Of a DNA stretch of 64,000 nucleotides, positions 21,833-32,584 are shown in pieces. The position numbers and the translations under genes were made by a program. The notes under the pieces are model-generated. The model made no database searches. It had not been told where the DNA came from and saw only the letters and a program-made list of their open reading frames with translations. Origin of the DNA: Rhizaria sp. SCN 62-66 (lineage: Eukaryota > Rhizaria, unplaced); assembly GCA_001724265.1 (NCBI GenBank), contig MEDY01000035.1, positions 54,513 to 118,512 of the forward strand, in the 5' to 3' direction. Numbering within the stretch: position 1 is the first letter of the stretch; each line of letters opens with the position of its first letter.

Positions 21833-24800
21833 CGTTGTGGGCTGCCACGGCTGGTGCCAGACATGAGTCCGCGGCTTTTCCCACGGCGCCTGCGCTTGCG
21901 CCTGTGTTTGCGCGTGCTCGTGCGTGTGCACTGACTGTTGCTGTTGTTGGAGTTGTTGTTGTGGAGGCGCTGTTGACTCTGCAATCGCGGGAGCCCACCG
22001 GCCATGTCCGCCGCCACTGTGCGGCCCGCTGCGTTGACTGTAGCCCCCATGGTCGCCGCTGTTAGGCGTGCCTGCGATGTTGCCCATACCGTTGCTGTCG
22101 TATTCGAGACCGCTGCCATTGCGTTTAGACGCGTAACTCGCCTGAAGACGATCACAATCGCGATCGCGGTTGCTGTGGTTTAGTATACTGCGGTTTTGGT
22201 CACGGTCACGGTCGTTGCGGTCGCGCGCGCCGTAGATATTGCTTCCGGGAGGGCTATTTATCACTCCCCAGGCTTCACGCGGTGGAGTCGACGCTGACCA
22301 CGCAGAACCACTATACTGCGCATTGCTGATGTGTGCGCCGCTACTTTGGGGTGCCCCGTGATGTTGCTGTGCTTCACCGTGCTGCTGTGCGCCAGCTCCA
22401 CTGTACGGTGTGCCATCGTACGGTGTCGTTCCAGCGCGGGACACAGTGCTATACGGCGTCTGACTGTGAGCCACGGCATTGTACGGCGTATGACTCTGCG
22501 GTGCACCGTTGTACGGCGTGTGACTGTGTGGCGCAGTCCTGTGTGGCGTGTTGCGATTTGACGCAGCGGCACTATAAGGTGTACTACCGTTATACGGTGT
22601 ATTACCGTAAGGTGCGGCGGCATTGTATGGTGTGTCCATGTGTGGCATGTTGCGGGGCGACATACCACTGTGTGCAGACCCGGCGAACGCGTGACCTTGT
22701 AGCCCAGAGCTTGGGAACGCACGACTCTGAGATCTACTATTTTGGAACGCGAGGCCCTGAAGCCCCGAACCTATGGAGCGCTGTTGCTGTTGCGTCTGCT
22801 GTTGGTAAGGAGTCCGCTGCAGCTGCTGTTGCTGTTGCATTTGCTGCTGATGTTGTGCAGGTTCACTAGGATGACGGCTATTTGCGCTGTGCTGGCGGGT
22901 GTTTGCCGCATTTGCACTGGCGCCACCCTGATGTACCGGTGGCCACATGTTCTCGCTGCCGATGCGGTCATCGCGCTCGTAGATCTTAGACCCACTGTTC
23001 CGATCGTGACTGTGATCGTAGTCCCGGCCATGACTGTGATTGTGCTTGGGTGGCGCCGGTGTCGCATACGTGTCAATATACGGGCTTAGCACACTCTGAC
23101 CATTTTTCAGATAGCTGTTGTCGTATAGGGGCTCTTGCTTGATCGTCTTTACCATACCGGCGCTGTGACTGGCGAGATTAGAGCGCTGATCGACCGTATC
23201 TGCACCCACGTGTCCCTCGAGCACCACACCGTGATCACCTCCGTCATCACTACCGTCGCAGTCCTGATCGCTGTCAACGTCTTCCCCCTGCGCGCGCAAC
23301 GCCGCCGTGATCACCCTGCCTGCCGCGGCGCACTCCCCGCGCGCAGTCGCCGGCGCCGGCGCGGGCCCGATCAGCCGCTCCAGCGCGCGCTGCAGAGTGG
23401 CCGTGAGCGCGGCGTTGTTACGCACCGGCCAGAGCCAGCGACCTGTGGCGAGGTCGTAGCCCGCGGCACGGACCGCGGCGGCGGCGCCGAGGGCGGCGGG
23501 GCGGACCGAGTGCGCCGCGGGCAAGGGGGCGCGCTGGGCGACGGCGCACAGCGCGTCGGCCGCGGCGGCGAACGCGATGCTCTCTAGGGAGCGCACAAAA
23601 CAACAACGGAGACTGTTGTGAGATGAGATATTTTGAATTACTTAGCACATCGATTATATATTCAAATAAAAAACGTATTTTCTTTCTCAATAGCGACTGT
23701 TTTCTGCTCTTGCATGTGCATATCACCGTACCAGTCTGACTCGCCGTGGCATCAGGTGCACTTAGCGCTGCTGCACGAGGGCTCGCACTCGCGCCACCGC
23801 CTGAGTCTGAGTCGGCGGGGCTAATCAGTGTAAGCGCCGCAAGTGTGGCCGCCTCAGCCCACGGCCACGCGGCTGAGCGCAAGAAAAGCGCGTCAAAGCG
23901 GCACCGTGCAAACAGCGTGGCCTCGCGCCGCACGAGTAGCCGGCCAAACTCGGCCGCGGCGTCTCGGCGCACCCGCCTCTGAGAGCGCGCACTATCTGGA
24001 TCACCAGCCGCACCAGCGTCAGCGCTAGCGCTGGAGCTGGTGCGTTTGTTATTGCCTGTTGGACATTTACGCTCGCGCTCTCGTTCCCGTTCACGCTCGC
24101 GTTGCTCTGCGTCGTCCGCCGCCTGTGCCGCGGCCTCAGCCTCAGCCACCGCCGCCGTGGCCGCCAAGAGCGCGCACACCGACCTCGGCCCCAGCGTTCC
24201 CTGTGCAACCGCTGCTCCCGCGGATCCAGTGTCCGCAGCGCCGGAGACCGTGAAGCCGGTCTGTTGCCCCGTGGTCGCGTCCGAGTCAGCGACTGCACTA
24301 GCGACTGCGGCGACCGCGATACGGTGCCCCGCAGTCCTGTGCCGCGCCGCCGCGACCGTGCGCCACCCGCCGGCGCGGGCCGCCGCGTCCTCGGCGACCG
24401 TGGGTGCGGTGACGGCCACAGCGGCGTCGGGGACGCCGACCAACCGGGCGGCGACGGCGGCGACACGGCCGGCGACGGACTCGAACGCGGCGCCGCTGGC
24501 GAGGACCGTCAGCGCGTCACCGGTCCCCTCATGGGTTCCTCGCTGTGTCCCATGCTGCGCGCCGCCGCCGCCAGTGTTCCTGTCGCTGTGACAGGAGCCT
24601 GTGGTGCGGGTGCTCGCGCTGTTGCTCTTGCGACTTTGCGTGGTGCTGCCGTTTGTGTCGTTAGAGTCTGAGGTGGTGGCCCAGAGCTGCCACGGCATCT
24701 CGACCAGTAAAGGGTGCCTCGGCAGCCCACACGACGGGCCCACTGCCGCAGCCACAGGCACACTTACGCCATTATGGCTGTTGCTCTGGCGCGGTGACTG

Positions 24801-26121
24801 TGCCAGTGCAGCGGGGCAGCACGCGAGACAGACGCGCAACCCAGGCAGAAACGCCGGGCCACGCTCCCCTTGCTGCTGCTGCTGTTGCTGCTGTTGCTGC
24901 TGTTGCTGTTGCTGCGAGTGCTGGAGAGGGCGTGCGAGCGCAGCGGCCTGCGCCAGCGCCGCAGCCGCTGCGCCCTGCGCTGCATCAGGCGACAGCGACA
25001 GCAACAGCGGCGCCGCTGCGTCAGTCCGCGTTGCGGCAGTGCGCGCAAGCATCGCAGCAATCCCACTGCCCGTGGCCGCACCGCCACGTTTCGTCCCCGC
25101 GTTCACTCCAGGAGCTGTGTTGGCTGCATTAGCAGGTGGCGCGGCCAGTGACTGGCGGAGCGCGCTTGAGGCGCGTCCCCTGCGCCAGCCTGCAGTGCCT
25201 GCGGCGGTCGAGGCTCTCGCTGCGATCGCCGACGCTGATGCGGAGGGCAGCACTGATGTTGATACCGACTTTGAGGGGGACAGGATGCTGCGGGTTGGCG
25301 AGACGAGGCCGGAGTCGGGCAGCGGCGCGGCGTCGGCGGGCAGCGGTTGCCAGCGCGTCGGCGAGAGCTGTGCAAGTAATGGGAGCGCGGCGGCGGCGGC
25401 GGGGAGCGAGGCTGCGGGCGGAGTGTGCAAGCGTGAGAGCAGAGAGACGGTCAGGCGGCAGTGACGCGGCTCAAACATCTACGGCATAAAGTCATAAGGA
25501 AAAGATACAAAACACAAGAAAAAACGTGAAAACGCGTTCTTTAAGTGTGCTGACAATGTGGATAAACGAGTCAAAGGGTTCCAAGTCCAAGAACGTTAGC
25601 ATCGAGGCACGTACCTTGCTGGATATGAGGAGCGCTGCAAGGATATCAGTCTCTGGGATCGCAAGACGCACGTCGCCCGCCGCTGCGGCTGCAGCTGCAA
25701 CAGACGCGCCCTCACCTGGCAGCGCGTCGGGCGCGAGCGCGCGCTGGAGAGCGTCGATGGCAGCGAACTTAAGCAGTTCGAGTGTGTTGTGCAAGGTTTC
25801 GACGCCCTGCTCGTAAAAGACGCAGAGCCGGACGACGAAATCAGTCACAAGCGGCCAGGGCGGCGCGGAAACGTGCTCGATAAGGTCGACCCACTGCTGG
25901 ACGGCGAGCAGCGCGGCAGCGTCGGGCGCGGCGGCGCGGAGGTTGAAGAGCGAGTGCTCCAGTGGCACTCCGGCGAAGCGGGCGCCGGAGGAGGGCTCGC
26001 CCAGCGCGGGCTCGCGCGCGAGGAGCTGGCATTCGGCGTCGCTAAACACTATGCGGAAAGAGTCGTTTGATTGGGTCGAGGGACCAAGCTCGCGCTTCGG
26101 GGGCGCCGTGCTAGGGCGCAT
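21578..26121 (-). CDS. PolyQ-rich protein of unknown function
   Basis: Three exons in coding order, 26121-25615, 25478-23732 and 23583-21578, encode 1,419 residues. Donors are GTACGT and GTACGG, acceptors GCCGTAG and CCCTAG; phases 0 and 1 fit. Exon 1 encodes the only segment that looks globular (residues about 20-169, FRIVFSDAECQLLARE through LVTDFVVRLCVFYEQG), mostly helical. Exon 2 is Ala-rich with a polyQ run and an Arg-Glu repeat. Exon 3 is Gln/Ser/Tyr-rich with repeated TPYN/TPYS motifs, Asn-Ser-Arg-Asp stretches and a long polyQ encoded by a pure CAA repeat, a prion-like composition. It ends in TGA. The start is the first ATG in exon 1. No family was recognised. The prion-like C-terminus suggests an RNA-granule or transcription role, which is inference only. 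Confidence 0.72.
21751..21816. repeat. Pure (GTT)22 / (CAA) microsatellite encoding polyQ
   Basis: Twenty-two uninterrupted GTT triplets on the plus strand read as CAA (Gln) codons on the minus strand, near the C-terminus of the polyQ protein. Further GTT units flank one interruption (GAT, a His codon on the minus strand). Most other polyQ tracts in the window are CAG or mixed CAG/CAA, so this purity suggests a recent expansion. Confidence 0.95.
24868..24918. repeat. CAG/CAA polyglutamine tract (minus-strand coding)
   Basis: Alternating TGC and TTGC triplets on the plus strand encode about 17 Gln residues of the minus-strand polyQ protein, in exon 2. Unlike the tract at 21751 it mixes CAG and CAA codons. 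Confidence 0.9.
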
Positions 26122-26851
26122 GCTTCGGGGGCGGTTGGCGCGCAAACGACTTGATGAGGGCTCGAATGGAACTACACCTGCTGTTGTGCTTTTCCTTATC
26201 CGTCAGTCGTTTGTCTGAGAGTAAATTGTAAAATAACAGAAAATATACATTTAAGCGAATATGTTTTGTTGCAATTAGCAGACGGCAGTGCGGCGAATTA
26301 TTCGAATTTGAAGTTGTCAATTTATTTTCAAGTTGACAATAGCACTACGTAGCAGGCAGGTGGCTCGAGGCTGGCCCCCGACGTTCGCAGCGGCTTTGGA
26401 GAGCAAACAGGCGTGAATGGTGACGTATACACCGGTGACTGCATGGGAGCGTGCACATACGGCGGTCAAAGTTAGTTAGTTGAAAACCTTGTACGTATTG
26501 CTCTTTAAATCAGTTGCATGACATTTCCAGCGGCGTGTGGAAGGGGGACAAGCTCGTGCGCGCTGACTCAGGTGTCGTCGTCGAGTTGTGTGATGCAGTA
26601 TATCACAATCAATCTTAGTATCCGTTTGAGTGATTTATTACAAATTGGAAATATGTTCTATACAAGAAATTATAGGATTGAGATAAAGTTATCTCACGCC
26701 AGCTACTATGACTTGAAGTGATGAATGATCGCGACTGTGAACACATAGTGCTGCGCAGTGCTAGCTCGATCGTTCACGTTATAACGCGCTATTATCATTA
26801 TAGTATTCCATACAGTGCCATCTACTGATTCTACATTTGTTGTGTGGTCGT
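26122..26851. other. intergenic region, 730 bp
   Basis: This lies between the start of the polyQ gene and the 3' end of phosphomannomutase, both minus strand. It is AT-rich with a small hairpin near 26312-26340 (TTGTCAA and TTGACAA arms). No gene was seen. Confidence 0.5.
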
Positions 26852-28401
26852 TTAAGCGTCGTCCTGAGCGAGGATCTCCTTGACCTGGCGCATCGTATCC
26901 TGCCAGTTGGTCACAGTGTGGCCGATCGTGCCAGTGTGCTCAAAGATCTCGTGGTCGTTGCCGCCCTTGTAGGTGTTGTCGCCGAAAAAGTGCACCTCGT
27001 CGATGCCGTCAGCAGCGAGGAACTGCAGGCAGACTGCAGAATGCGCAATAGCGAAACACAGAAGAATGGAGAAGCAACGATTACAGTAAGACAGAGGCAA
27101 ATGCAAGTTAGCAAACAGTTGAAGATGATTATGCGACGAGGTATAAATGAACAAATGAAAAAAAAAGTATCGAAGTAAGAGTGATACGACGCACTGGGCA
27201 AATCTGAGCGAGAGTTAAACATGAGATCAAGTTGTTTAGAGTGTGGAGTCGTGATATGATTTGAACGTACAGGTCTTGTCCCAGCCGTTGGGGAAGACGT
27301 CGAACGAGATCTCGCCGCCGATCGAGTACGTAAGAGGCAGCTCGGGGAACGCAGCCTTGAAAGCGGCGACGAAGCTGGTGCGGATGTGGTGCTCCTTGTC
27401 ATAGGCGTGGAAAGCGTTGCGCTCCTCCTGGGTGCAGTTGCGGCCGATCGGGGAGATGTTCAGCATGCCGTTGCGGAACTCGATGAACGTGCCGCTGCAG
27501 AGACACAGACAACACGCAATCGTTGTTCGAAGATTTGAGCGGTGCGTGATCGCAAAGGGGAGAGAGTTGGAGATGTACAAGTGAGTGTAATGAAGATGAC
27601 GGTTATAAGAAAAGCTATTAAGTGGTGATTCCTTGGTTAAAACAAGAATAAGACACGTATACGCTTTTAAACACGTGGTGCGTTGTTTCATAGTCGTTTG
27701 CGTACCGCTTGATGGGGATATCGAGGTCGGCGATGTAGCGGAGCGCGAAGTTGATCACAGACTTGATGCGGTCCTCGCCCATGAAGTGCTTGAAAGACTG
27801 CTGCCCAATGAGCTTGCCGCCCTTGTAAGCCATAAGGCCGTTCTCGCTGAAGACGTAGTCGAAGTCTTCGAGGAGCTGCGAAGAAGAAACAAAGACAGTT
27901 GTTGTGCGAGCGAAACAAATCACACCAAAGATGTAGGAGGATAGCGTGAGCCGGCGCCGATTGAGGGGAGATAAATTAAAAGACTTTTCATTTGTCCATA
28001 AATGCCCGAGCCAGTCGAGATGCTAATGACGAGTCATGGAGTTTTTGCTTGTTGAAAAGCAGTGGGGAAGAAGGTAACATACGCTTGAGCCGAGCTGCTC
28101 GGACTGCTTCGAGAGGTCGGAGCCGCCGACAATGCCGATGATGGCCTGGGAAGGCGCAAACAGGAAGCAAAAAAGAAAACAGAGGAAGCATATAAGCAAC
28201 TAGTAAATATGATATGGCAAGTATAACACGTTTTGTGCTTGTTTTGAGGCGTACCTTGGTGCGGAGGTCGCGGATGAATGCGTCCATCTCCTCGGTCACC
28301 TTGTTACGGGGAACAGTGAGGGTGCCATCGACATCGAAAAGGAAGATGCGGTTGGGCTTGGCGCGCGCGGCAAGCTTGATCGTATTCTGGGCAGTGATCA
28401 T
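26852..28401 (-). CDS. PMM: Phosphomannomutase
   Basis: Five exons in coding order, 28401-28255, 28145-28083, 27875-27706, 27494-27271 and 27033-26852, encode 261 residues, the normal family length. The enzyme interconverts mannose-6-phosphate and mannose-1-phosphate in the cytosol, supplying GDP-mannose for N-glycosylation and GPI anchors. It is a HAD-superfamily enzyme. The nucleophile motif DVDGT lies at residues 23-27, followed by the conserved [32 protein letters not shown] and [17 protein letters not shown] segments. Donors are GTACGC, GTATGT, GTACGC and GTACGT; every junction preserves the family sequence, making this the best-supported splice model in the window. The ATG at 28401 begins [10 protein letters not shown]; an in-frame ATG at 28458 would add AT-rich leader ending in an acceptor-like CTGCAG, so a 5' UTR intron is possible. 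It ends in TAA. Confidence 0.96.
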
Positions 28402-28835
28402 AACGTCTCTGCAGCGAGGAACACACGTGAAAACATGAGTGGCAACAGGTTTTAACATTAAGGTTGGCGAATGACGTGAGGAGCTGACTCATCACGGCTA
28501 GTCAAGCGATATAGAGGGTATAAGAAGGATCCTCAAATGCATAATTAACAGGAAATAGAAAAAACAACAGATTAAGGCATATATTATGCATTGAGCTCGA
28601 CAGACTGTCCAGTTGGCTCAGTTCACGGTTGACATTTTGAATCGTCAACAGCTTGATGTTTGAGCAGAGGCGACTCAGACTCAGATCCGGGTAACCACAC
28701 CTTTCGCCAGCCAAGGGACATGATATATGCTTCTGAAGAACTGTATTTACATCTAACAAGAAATAACGTTTGTTTTGTACATTATTTTAGATTATTGCGT
28801 CTTGAAGTTGTTCCTGACCTTATCTGCGGCGCGTT
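28402..28835. other. divergent promoter region
   Basis: This 434-bp AT-rich interval separates the starts of phosphomannomutase (-) and the Gln-rich gene (+). No gene or specific regulatory motif was identified. Confidence 0.5.
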
Positions 28836-29895
28836 ATGGGCGACTTCCCGGCTGTGCTGCCCTTCGGCTGGCTGCCCGCGCCCTGCTCCACGCCCTTCAC
28901 TGCGGCCCACGCGCGCGGCCGCGGCCCCCGCGAGCGGGTTGTGCCGCTTGGCAAAGGCCTTTGGAGCCGCGGCGACCCCACGTAGCTGCGTCCTGACGCC
29001 AGCATAAACCCTGCGTTAACTGCCGCGAACCAGCCACAAATGCAATCACCAGAGTAGCAGTCAGGACAGCAGTCTCAGCCTGAGTCCCATGTCCTTCAGT
29101 CGCAGCTCTCGCCGCAGTTGCCGACCGTTTCAGCACCTTTGCGCGCGCTCCGGCGGAACCCGCGCGTGTTGGTGTCTATTCCAGCTCACACTCTTGACTC
29201 GCAGAAGCAGCAGTCGCAAACACCGCAGTCACAAGCAGAGACAGATTCAGAGGAGACTCAACCCGAGGCGCCGTCGACGACGCAGACGCAGGCACAGGCG
29301 CAGGCAGATGCCATGGGCTACAGTGACGTGTTTACGCCGTTGCCCGCGCTTTCGCCAGCGCTCGCGACACGGCTACAGGCGCAGCGGGAGGCTCAACTGC
29401 AACAACAGCAACAACAGCAACAACAGCAACAGCAACAGCAGCAGCTGCAGTCGCAGTCTCAGATCCAGGCACTAACCAAGGGGTTGAAATCGAAGACGCG
29501 TGTGCAAGCGTACCCCCAGCGCGCGCACACACAGAGCAAGAGCGCGGGTGATGCCAACGCAGCGCGGAATGCTGCGGACGCTGCGGATCCCTATGCCAAG
29601 CGCTCTCGGGCGGCTGCACGCAGTTCTGCTCCGACTGCGACATCGGCTACGACACAACAATCACAGTCATATCCACCGTCGCAGTTAGAGCCAGAGTCAC
29701 AGTCGCGGTCAGAGAGTGTGAGTATTGAGCCTGTGGTGCTGTTGCCAGAGGAAGCAGCATTCCTCGCTCACAGTCACTCTGCAGCCTCAGCTGATGCTCA
29801 CAGTCACTCCGATGCCCACAGTCACTCTGTAGCGTATGCTCACAGTCACAGTCACCCAGATGCAACTGACCACAGTCAAACTCCTCCTCCTCCTC

Positions 29896-29931
<36 letters not shown>

Positions 29932-30476
29932 CTGGCACTGCTGCGCACAGCCACCCCGCTCTGGCGTCATTGCGACTCGCCCTGTGGAGGCTGCTGTTGC
30001 TACGGCGCGGGTGGCTGCCCCGCAGCGGGCTGAAACTCGGCGCGACTTGGGCTCTCTACACTGACGCACCGGCACGCGCGCACGCAGCTGTTTCGCTCAC
30101 TTTGCCCTTGACGCTCGCAAGTGATGCTAGTGACCGTGGGCAACGTAGTGACAGTGAGCAGCGCAGTGACTGTGGGCTGCAGACTGACTCTGGGCTGCGG
30201 CTTGACTGGTTGACCGCACAGACGCGTGGTCGAGTGGCAGGCACCGTGCGCAAACGTGCCGCCGAAGCGTTACTTATGACCACGACAGAGGCGGATGTAA
30301 ACGAGGCTATTCCAGACTGCAGGCCTGCTGCTGAGCACCTCGAGACGAGTCCTGAGACACAGTCATCGGCGCACTCGCACTCGCCGTCGCAGGTTCATCT
30401 GCAGACACAGACTCAGGCAGAGGCTCAAGCCGCTGCGCTGGTGCTACTTGTATCGCGCCGTGCACGACTGCGTTGA
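28836..30476 (+). CDS. Gln-rich protein of unknown function, two in-frame UAG codons
   Basis: A single exon encodes 546 residues if UAG is sense at 28983-28985 (residue 50) and 29055-29057 (residue 74). The ATG at 28836 is the first after an in-frame TGA at 28815. The N-terminus, MGDFPAVLPFGWLPAPC, is GC-rich and coding-like, and the frame is free of TAA and TGA throughout. The second UAG lies between QMQSPE and QSGQQSQPES, a Gln-rich context. Later parts hold a polyQ run (about 29397-29450), His-Ser repeats (SHSHSDAHSHS-type) and an Ala-rich segment followed by a conserved-looking block near WRLLLLRRGWLPRSG. It ends in TGA. Under the standard code the first usable in-frame ATG would be 29313, discarding 159 residues. 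No family was recognised. Confidence 0.68.
28983..28985 (+). other. In-frame UAG read as sense (site 3)
   Basis: TAG codon between SRGDPT and LRPDASINPA in the N-terminal region of the Gln-rich protein. It is exactly 49 codons after the ATG and the frame remains open on both sides. The following CTGCGT is not a known readthrough context. Confidence 0.75.
29055..29057 (+). other. In-frame UAG read as sense, Gln-rich context (site 4)
   Basis: TAG codon 24 codons after site 3, flanked by CAA and GAG codons before and CAG afterwards (QSPE, UAG, QSGQQSQ). The local composition favours glutamine. The following six bases, CAGTCA, match the CARYYA readthrough motif, the only one of the six sites to do so. 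Confidence 0.78.
29397..29450 (+). repeat. Mixed CAA/CAG polyglutamine tract
   Basis: About 18 consecutive Gln codons with a repeating CAA-CAA-CAG pattern in the Gln-rich protein. Confidence 0.9.
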
Positions 30477-30932
30477 TATACCATCGCAATACTGCCAACT
30501 GTGTGAACTTTGACGCTTGCGCGAATACTTACTATCTAGACCACATCAGCTTTTATAGAAACACATTTTGATTTATTTAGCAGTTATCCATACAATACAT
30601 AGACTTTTAATCCTTCCTCACACGGTGATACAAGATATAAACGTTTGTATTGTTATATTTGATTACGACCAGTTGCTGCGCATGAGAACCGACACACGGC
30701 CATCATTGCACGACGTTAGAGAATAAAACAAGAAATGTACTGATCGCGACGACAGGTGTTCAGGGCACAAACAACATATCACCACATCGGTGCATGGCCC
30801 AACGTCCCTTAGTTGCAAAAATGCGCAGTTCGAAGTGAAGCTCATGAGATACTGCACACGCACAGATAAGATAAGATAACGAAGTTACACACGGTCAAAA
30901 GCTCAAAGGCGTGGCATTATTTGCATGTGTGT
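30477..30932. other. intergenic region between convergent genes
   Basis: This 456-bp AT-rich interval holds the 3' ends of the Gln-rich gene (+) and the DUF6787-like gene (-). No other feature was seen. Confidence 0.5.
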
Positions 30933-31931
30933 TCAGCCAAGAGACGACGACGACGGCGCCGAGCCCTTGCCCGCTTCACTGACGCTGGCACTGGCACTGG
31001 TATTCGCACTGGCACTGCTCACCGTCGCCGTCGCCGCGGTCGCAGCAGAGGCGGCAGTGCCCGGGGTAGCAGCGGTGGCAGCGCCAGTACCAGCGGTGCG
31101 CTTGGCCAAGTTGCCAAGGCGGCCAAAGCGGCCCCACATGCGCGTCACCATCGCGCGTGCAAACGCGTGGCGGCCTAACATCGTGCCGCACAGCAGCATC
31201 ATCGCGCTGTACGACGGCATCATGAGCGCGAAATAGAGCATCCTGTGTAAGATGTCACCGTGGAAGAGAGAGGCTGAGATACCCATGACCGTGAGTGCGC
31301 CGCGAACAACATAGAGCGCTGAGGAGCCAGTGACGGAGAAGATGACGCAGAGCCATGCCATTTCGCGGATCCAGGCGGGCGACCAGCGCGGGTGCGAGGG
31401 GGCCGGTGCGGACCAGTAGTTCCAGAACAGGCGGGCGCGCTCAGCTAAGGATAAGCCTGAGGCCAGAGCTGGCGCCAGGGTCGGGGCGGGAGCGGGGGCG
31501 ACCACGATATCGGCGGTCGCGGCGGCGAGAGGGCTCGCAGCAGCAGCAGCAGCGGGAGCCGCGCTGGCGCTAGAGCTGTTGGCAGGCGCAGCGGCAGCAG
31601 CAGCTGAAGGGGCAGCAGCACCATTCGCAGCGGCAGCAGGGGCGGCGGCAGCGGAGGCAGCCGGAGCAGCGGCGGAGCTAGAGAAACGCATGCGGAGAGT
31701 GCGGAGCGCGGCGGACATGTCTGCAGAGGAAGCGAACCCGTGAGCAACGTTGGCGGCAGCACTGCAATTAGGCTCAGTAGTGCCTTGAGCAATGCGGCGC
31801 GGGACACTGCTCAGAGCGGAGATCAAGGCAGGCGCGGACGAAAAACGCGCGGAGAGGTGGAGAAGAGGAGAGGCAAGACTGGTGCGGCCAATGAGGCGTG
31901 ATCCAGAGTTGATGAAGCGCTTTGAGAGCAT
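30933..31931 (-). CDS. Mitochondrial-type membrane protein, DUF6787-like
   Basis: A single exon encodes 332 residues. The N-terminus, MLSKRFINSGSRLIGRTSL, is rich in Arg, Ser and hydrophobic residues and lacks acidic ones for about 50 residues, as in a mitochondrial presequence. A long Ala-rich linker follows. The conserved domain (about 185-260) has two membrane spans: FSVTGSSALYVVRGALTVMG, then YFALMMPSYSAMMLLCGTMLGRH, ending in RMWGRFG. The TGSS, GRH and GRFG motifs fit the uncharacterised eukaryotic DUF6787 family. The C-terminal 60 residues are Ala/Ser-rich. The start is the first ATG; nothing coding-like lies upstream. It ends in TGA. Location in a mitochondrial membrane is inferred from the presequence. 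The family match is from memory of the motif and unverified. Confidence 0.75.
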   Translation of the reverse strand: MLSKRFINSGSRLIGRTSLASPLLHLSARFSSAPALISALSSVPRRIAQGTTEPNCSAAANVAHGFASSADMSAALRTLRMRFSSSAAAPAASAAAAPAAAANGAAAPSAAAAAAPANSSSASAAPAAAAAASPLAAATADIVVAPAPAPTLAPALASGLSLAERARLFWNYWSAPAPSHPRWSPAWIREMAWLCVIFSVTGSSALYVVRGALTVMGISASLFHGDILHRMLYFALMMPSYSAMMLLCGTMLGRHAFARAMVTRMWGRFGRLGNLAKRTAGTGAATAATPGTAASAATAATATVSSASANTSASASVSEAGKGSAPSSSSLG

Positions 31932-32584
31932 ACCGGGCGAGGGCAAGTCAGCTGAGGTCCGGCAATACGAGCGCTGAGACCCAGGTGGAGTAGAAGATAA
32001 ATACAGAAGTTTGGAAGTGAGAAAAAAGAGTTATAAAAATAACACAACAAATACAGTAAGAATATCGCAAAAGATGGCGTACTGACGCCCGGGTAAGGCA
32101 GATTATACCCTGCGGAGTTACGTGACCGGGCTGATGGGTGGCCGATCGGTGGGCGACGCAGCGTGCTTTGCCCGACTGGGGCAGCAACGATGGCGATTTC
32201 TCAGGAGATCTGGCGCGATGGGTTTTGCGCAAAAGAAGCGACTGCGTTGATATTCCACGTGGAATGAGCGGGTGTGTCTTATATATAAATACTGAATTGA
32301 TCTGCGCACGGTGTTATGCCGATATCGCCTTGTTCGACTGCACCCAGATATCTCCTTTAGCTCACCGCGCCAACTCCGCGCTTCCCTCTTTCCGCTTCTC
32401 CGAAAGCAGACTTGCTGCCTTTCCACTCCACCTAGGCCGCCCCAGAGCTTTTTTGCGGCGCGTTTCAGTCTTGTTCGCGCTCTGCGAGTGCAGACTCCGG
32501 TCGTTCGTGGCGTCCGCCTTCCTGGTCCCTGTTCGTTCTGTTCTGCTCTGCTAAGCTCTCTGCTTTCGAGCGCTCTGCTTTGCC
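31932..32584. other. divergent promoter region
   Basis: This 653-bp interval lies between the DUF6787-like gene (-) and the Ser/Ala-rich coiled-coil gene (+). It contains a CACGTG palindrome and a TATA-like run, listed separately, and a pyrimidine-rich leader (about 32380-32580) before the plus-strand ATG. Confidence 0.55.
32253..32290 (+). promoter_or_regulatory. E-box palindrome plus TATA-like element
   Basis: Bases 32253-32264 read TTCCACGTGGAA, a perfect 12-bp palindrome with the E-box core CACGTG. Fourteen bases downstream, 32279-32290 reads TTATATATAAAT, a TATA-like run. The pair lies in the shared upstream region of divergent genes, about 300 bp before the plus-strand start. A basic helix-loop-helix or bZIP dimer would be the expected binder of such a core. 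Function is inferred. Confidence 0.4.
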
